From NCBI GenBank assembly GCA_017427265.1, contig JAFRTG010000047.1, forward strand, positions 1-64,000: a DNA stretch of 64,000 nucleotides, read 5' to 3'. The translations under genes and the position numbers were made by a program. Below are positions 61,368-64,000 of this stretch, in pieces; the first letter of the stretch is position 1; each line of letters opens with the position of its first letter. The notes under the pieces are model-generated. The model saw nothing but the letters and a program-made list of their open reading frames with translations. It did not search any database and had not been told where the DNA came from. Source of the stretch: Oscillospiraceae bacterium (GTDB taxonomy: Bacteria > Bacillota > Clostridia > Oscillospirales > Ruminococcaceae).

Positions 61368-63728
61368 ATGAATCAGGCAGAAAAAATCCTGCAGGCCGCA
61401 GAGCAGAAGCTCGGCGTACCTGCTGCAAAGGCAGAGGTTCACGCGCTGCACAATGCGCTCGGAGAGGCGGTGCTCAGCGAACTGCTGCCGCACTGGAATG
61501 CCTGCCGGCAGGCGCATCTTGCAAGCCGCAGGGTCTGTTATTTTTCGATGGAATTTCTGATGGGACGCGCAGTGTTCAACAATTTGTACTGTCTCGGACT
61601 GCTGCAGGATATGGAGCAGGCGATGCAGAAAGCGGGCACCTCGCTTTCTGTGTTTGAGGAGATCGAGGATGCGGCGCTCGGAAACGGCGGCCTCGGCAGA
61701 CTCGCAGCCTGTTTTCTGGACAGCGCGGCGGCGTGCTCGCTGCCGGTTGACGGCTACGGCATCCGTTACCGCTACGGCCTGTTTAAGCAAGGGTTTGCGG
61801 ACGGCCGTCAGACCGAAACCGGCGATGACTGGTCGCGGTTCGGGGATCCGTGGAGCATCCGCTGCGATGCAGACGCGGTTCCGGTGAAATTCCGCGGACA
61901 GATCGTGCTTGCCGTTCCGTATGATATGCCGGTCATCGGCTTTGCACAGGACGGCAGTATGCCGCATATCGGCACGCTGCGGCTGTGGCAGGCAGAACCG
62001 GTCGAAGCATTTGACTTCAACACGTTCAATGCACAGCACTATCTGGAAGCGTCCAAGGAAACAGTCACGGCGGAGGACATTTCCCGCTGCCTGTACCCGA
62101 ACGATGACACCGCAGAGGGAAAGGCGCTGCGGCTCAAGCAGCAGTATTTCTTCTGCGCGGCCTCGCTTTCGGACTGCCTGAAAAAGCACAAGGCGCAGTT
62201 CGGCACGCTGGATTCGCTGCCGGAGCATCTGGCTGTGCAGCTGAACGATACGCATCCGGTCATTTCGATTCCGGAGCTGATTCGTCTCTTGCAGATTGAG
62301 GGATATTCCTTTGCACAGGCGCTTGACATGGCAAAGCGCATTTTCTCCTATACGAACCACACGATCATGCAGGAAGCGCTGGAAAAATGGGACTGCGATC
62401 TGGTCGAGCGCCTTCTGCCGGAGATCTATGCGATCATCCTGCAAATTTCGGAGCAGCATCTCGAAGAGCTCTATGCCGAAGACATTCCCGCGGCGGAGAT
62501 CAGAGCGATGCGGATTGTCCGCGACGGTCAGGTGCATATGGCAAATCTGGCGATGTATGCCGGCGCTTATGTCAACGGTGTTGCGGCGATTCACACGGAG
62601 CTGCTGAAAACGACCGTCCTGAAGGAATGGTATGCGTGGAAGCCGGAAAAATTCCAGAACAAGACAAACGGCATCACGCAGCGGCGCTGGCTCGGCGTCT
62701 GCAATCCGGAGCTGACCGCGCTGCTTGCAGAGCTGAACGGCTCAGCGGATTTCCTGACCGATCTGGAGCAGCTGAAACCGCTTTCCCGCTTTGCAGAGGA
62801 CAAAACGGTGCTGGAGCGCTTCCGGCAGGTCAAGCAGCTGAAAAAGCAGCAGCTTGCCGATTTTATCGAACAGACGGAGCATGTGCGCATTGATCCTGCA
62901 TCCTGCTTTGATATCCAGATCAAGCGGCTGCATGAATACAAGCGGCAGCTGCTCAATGCCTTTTCGATTCTCTGGATTTATTTCGGCATCAAGGACGGCA
63001 CGATCCGCGATTTTCAGCCGACGACCTTCCTGTTCGGCGCCAAGGCCGCACCCGGCTACCGCAGAGCCAAGGCGATCATCAAGTATATCAGCGAGATTGC
63101 CAAGCTGATTGACAGTGCCCCGGATGTCCGCGGACTCATCAAGGTGCATTTTGTGACCAATTATAATGTATCCTATGCAGAAAAGCTCGTGGCCGCCTGC
63201 GATATCTCGGAACAGATCTCGACGGCGGGTACAGAGGCATCCGGCACCGGCAATATGAAAATGATGCTCAACGGTGCGGTGACGCTCGGCACGCTCGACG
63301 GCGCGAATATTGAAATTGCAGATGCGGCGGGCGCAGAGAACAACTATATCTTCGGAGCGACGGTCGAGGAGCTCGCCGGCCTGAAAGACTATTGCAGCCG
63401 TTCCGTGATGTCGAAGAACCCGATGACTGCAAAGGCCGTCCGGACGCTGATTGACGGCACGGTCTCCGACGGCGGAACCGGAGAATTCCGGGAGCTCTAT
63501 TTTGCGCTGCTGGACGGTGCAAGCTGGCATCAGCCCGATCATTATTATCTGCTGCTGGATCTGCCGTCCTATGTGGAAACGAAGCTGCAGGCGCTTTCGG
63601 ATTACCGGGAACGCCCGGCAGAATTTCTGGCAAAGCAGTGGCGGAACACCTGTGCGGCGGGGCCGTTCAGCTCTGACCGCACCATCCGGCAGTATGCAGC
63701 GGAGTGCTGGCATATTTCGCAGGTCTGA
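61368..63728 (+). CDS. glgP: Glycogen/starch phosphorylase
   Basis: 786 residues, normal length. Releases glucose-1-phosphate from alpha-1,4-glucans. N-terminal YFSMEFLMGRAVFNNL, then LGNGGLGRLAACFLDS and YGIRYRYGLFKQ; the PLP-lysine motif EASGTGNMKMMLNGAVTLGT and C-terminal GANIEI are intact. The ATG at 61368 follows AGGAGG; upstream frame is the overlapping ABC permease region. It supports internal glycogen turnover, common in fibre-degrading ruminococci. Confidence 0.95.
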   Translation: MNQAEKILQAAEQKLGVPAAKAEVHALHNALGEAVLSELLPHWNACRQAHLASRRVCYFSMEFLMGRAVFNNLYCLGLLQDMEQAMQKAGTSLSVFEEIEDAALGNGGLGRLAACFLDSAAACSLPVDGYGIRYRYGLFKQGFADGRQTETGDDWSRFGDPWSIRCDADAVPVKFRGQIVLAVPYDMPVIGFAQDGSMPHIGTLRLWQAEPVEAFDFNTFNAQHYLEASKETVTAEDISRCLYPNDDTAEGKALRLKQQYFFCAASLSDCLKKHKAQFGTLDSLPEHLAVQLNDTHPVISIPELIRLLQIEGYSFAQALDMAKRIFSYTNHTIMQEALEKWDCDLVERLLPEIYAIILQISEQHLEELYAEDIPAAEIRAMRIVRDGQVHMANLAMYAGAYVNGVAAIHTELLKTTVLKEWYAWKPEKFQNKTNGITQRRWLGVCNPELTALLAELNGSADFLTDLEQLKPLSRFAEDKTVLERFRQVKQLKKQQLADFIEQTEHVRIDPASCFDIQIKRLHEYKRQLLNAFSILWIYFGIKDGTIRDFQPTTFLFGAKAAPGYRRAKAIIKYISEIAKLIDSAPDVRGLIKVHFVTNYNVSYAEKLVAACDISEQISTAGTEASGTGNMKMMLNGAVTLGTLDGANIEIADAAGAENNYIFGATVEELAGLKDYCSRSVMSKNPMTAKAVRTLIDGTVSDGGTGEFRELYFALLDGASWHQPDHYYLLLDLPSYVETKLQALSDYRERPAEFLAKQWRNTCAAGPFSSDRTIRQYAAECWHISQV

Positions 63729-63751
63729 ACGCAGCCCGGAAGGAGGACAAG

Positions 63752-64000
63752 ATGGGAGAATCGGTACTGATCCGCAGCTACGTGAACATGCTTCGCAATT
63801 ATGCCCGGTTCACGGGAAGAACGGAGCGCACGGAATACTGGCTTGCGGTGCTGATGCACATTTCGGCCACGCTCATCCTGTTTATTCTGTACAGCATCAG
63901 CCGATTGCAGTTTTTCTCGTATCTGCTTTCGTTATATCAGATGCTGCTGTTGGTTCCGATGTATTCGCTGAACGCAAGAAGACTGCATGACGTCGGCAAG
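63752..64000 (+). CDS. DUF805 family membrane protein (partial)
   Basis: Start at ATG 63752-63754 with GGAAGGAGG upstream; the first 83 residues are visible and the gene runs off the window. Pattern: NMLRNYARFTGRTERTEYW, membrane helices (VLMHISATLILFILYS and the next), then LNARRLHDVGK, which is the DUF805 signature. 23 bp after glgP, so it may share its transcript. Function unknown. Confidence 0.82.
   Translation, partial: MGESVLIRSYVNMLRNYARFTGRTERTEYWLAVLMHISATLILFILYSISRLQFFSYLLSLYQMLLLVPMYSLNARRLHDVGK

Noticed and set aside
1-64000. tRNA, rRNA, insertion sequences and prophage genes
   Set aside because: None recognised on either strand by eye.

Overview
The window looks like the chromosome of a cellulolytic, anaerobic Firmicute close to Ruminococcus. 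The evidence is three GH5 cellulases with dockerins plus a dockerin-only secreted protein, Gram-positive style sigma-A promoters with strong AGGAGG ribosome sites, CdaA/CdaR, a DUF1292 protein, and a full type IV pilus locus. By eye the DNA is moderately GC-rich, which would fit a R. champanellensis-like species better than the AT-rich ruminococci. The assignment is an inference, because no rRNA or tRNA is present.

Layout. 1-490: trailer end of a type I-C-like CRISPR array, closed by a degenerate repeat and a perfect 25-bp inverted repeat; no cas gene is inside the window. 527-5150: a Bce-type antibiotic-sensing module (ABC transporter, intramembrane-sensing kinase, response regulator) in which the kinase has an in-frame TGA near its end. 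5240-11180: AlkD-like repair protein, MFS transporter, DegV protein, XRE regulator, MATE exporter and a dockerin-only secreted protein.

11380-27525: a roughly 16-kb block of minus-strand genes that is the most unusual part. Read in the direction of transcription it holds a TM1266-like hydrogenase-system regulator, a leader with an intrinsic terminator, a NifH-like reductase with two nitrogenase-component-1-like subunits, a second NifH-like reductase, a flavin-type protein and a second pair of component-1-like subunits, then hypF, hypC, hypD and hypE interspersed with acetyltransferases, a nitroreductase and small unknown proteins. There is no nifB, nifE, nifN, hypA, hypB or [NiFe] hydrogenase structural gene. 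My reading is an undescribed nitrogenase-like redox system coupled to Fe(CN)2CO-unit synthesis. The coupling is inferred from gene neighbourhood only.

27638-30257: c-di-AMP synthesis (cdaA-cdaR). 30416-34212: a GH5 cellulase with dockerin, a lipoprotein and a LacI regulator. 34265-48942: a complete type IV pilus/pseudopilus assembly locus (PilC, PilM-PilN fusion, PilO-like, a 957-residue PilX-like protein, two minor prepilins, prepilin peptidase, PilB, PilT, two major pilins). It sits next to cellulase genes and may serve adhesion to plant fibre. 49038-51236: a large membrane glycosyltransferase-like protein, followed by about 450 bp packed with hairpins. 51850-56049: two tandem paralogous GH5-linker-dockerin cellulases.

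56159-64000: an SseB-like protein, a likely 6S RNA, a DUF1292 protein, an ~820-nt region with its own consensus promoter and terminator, many hairpins and no convincing ORF (candidate large structured ncRNA), a secreted peptide with its own ABC transporter, glycogen phosphorylase, and a DUF805 protein cut by the window edge.
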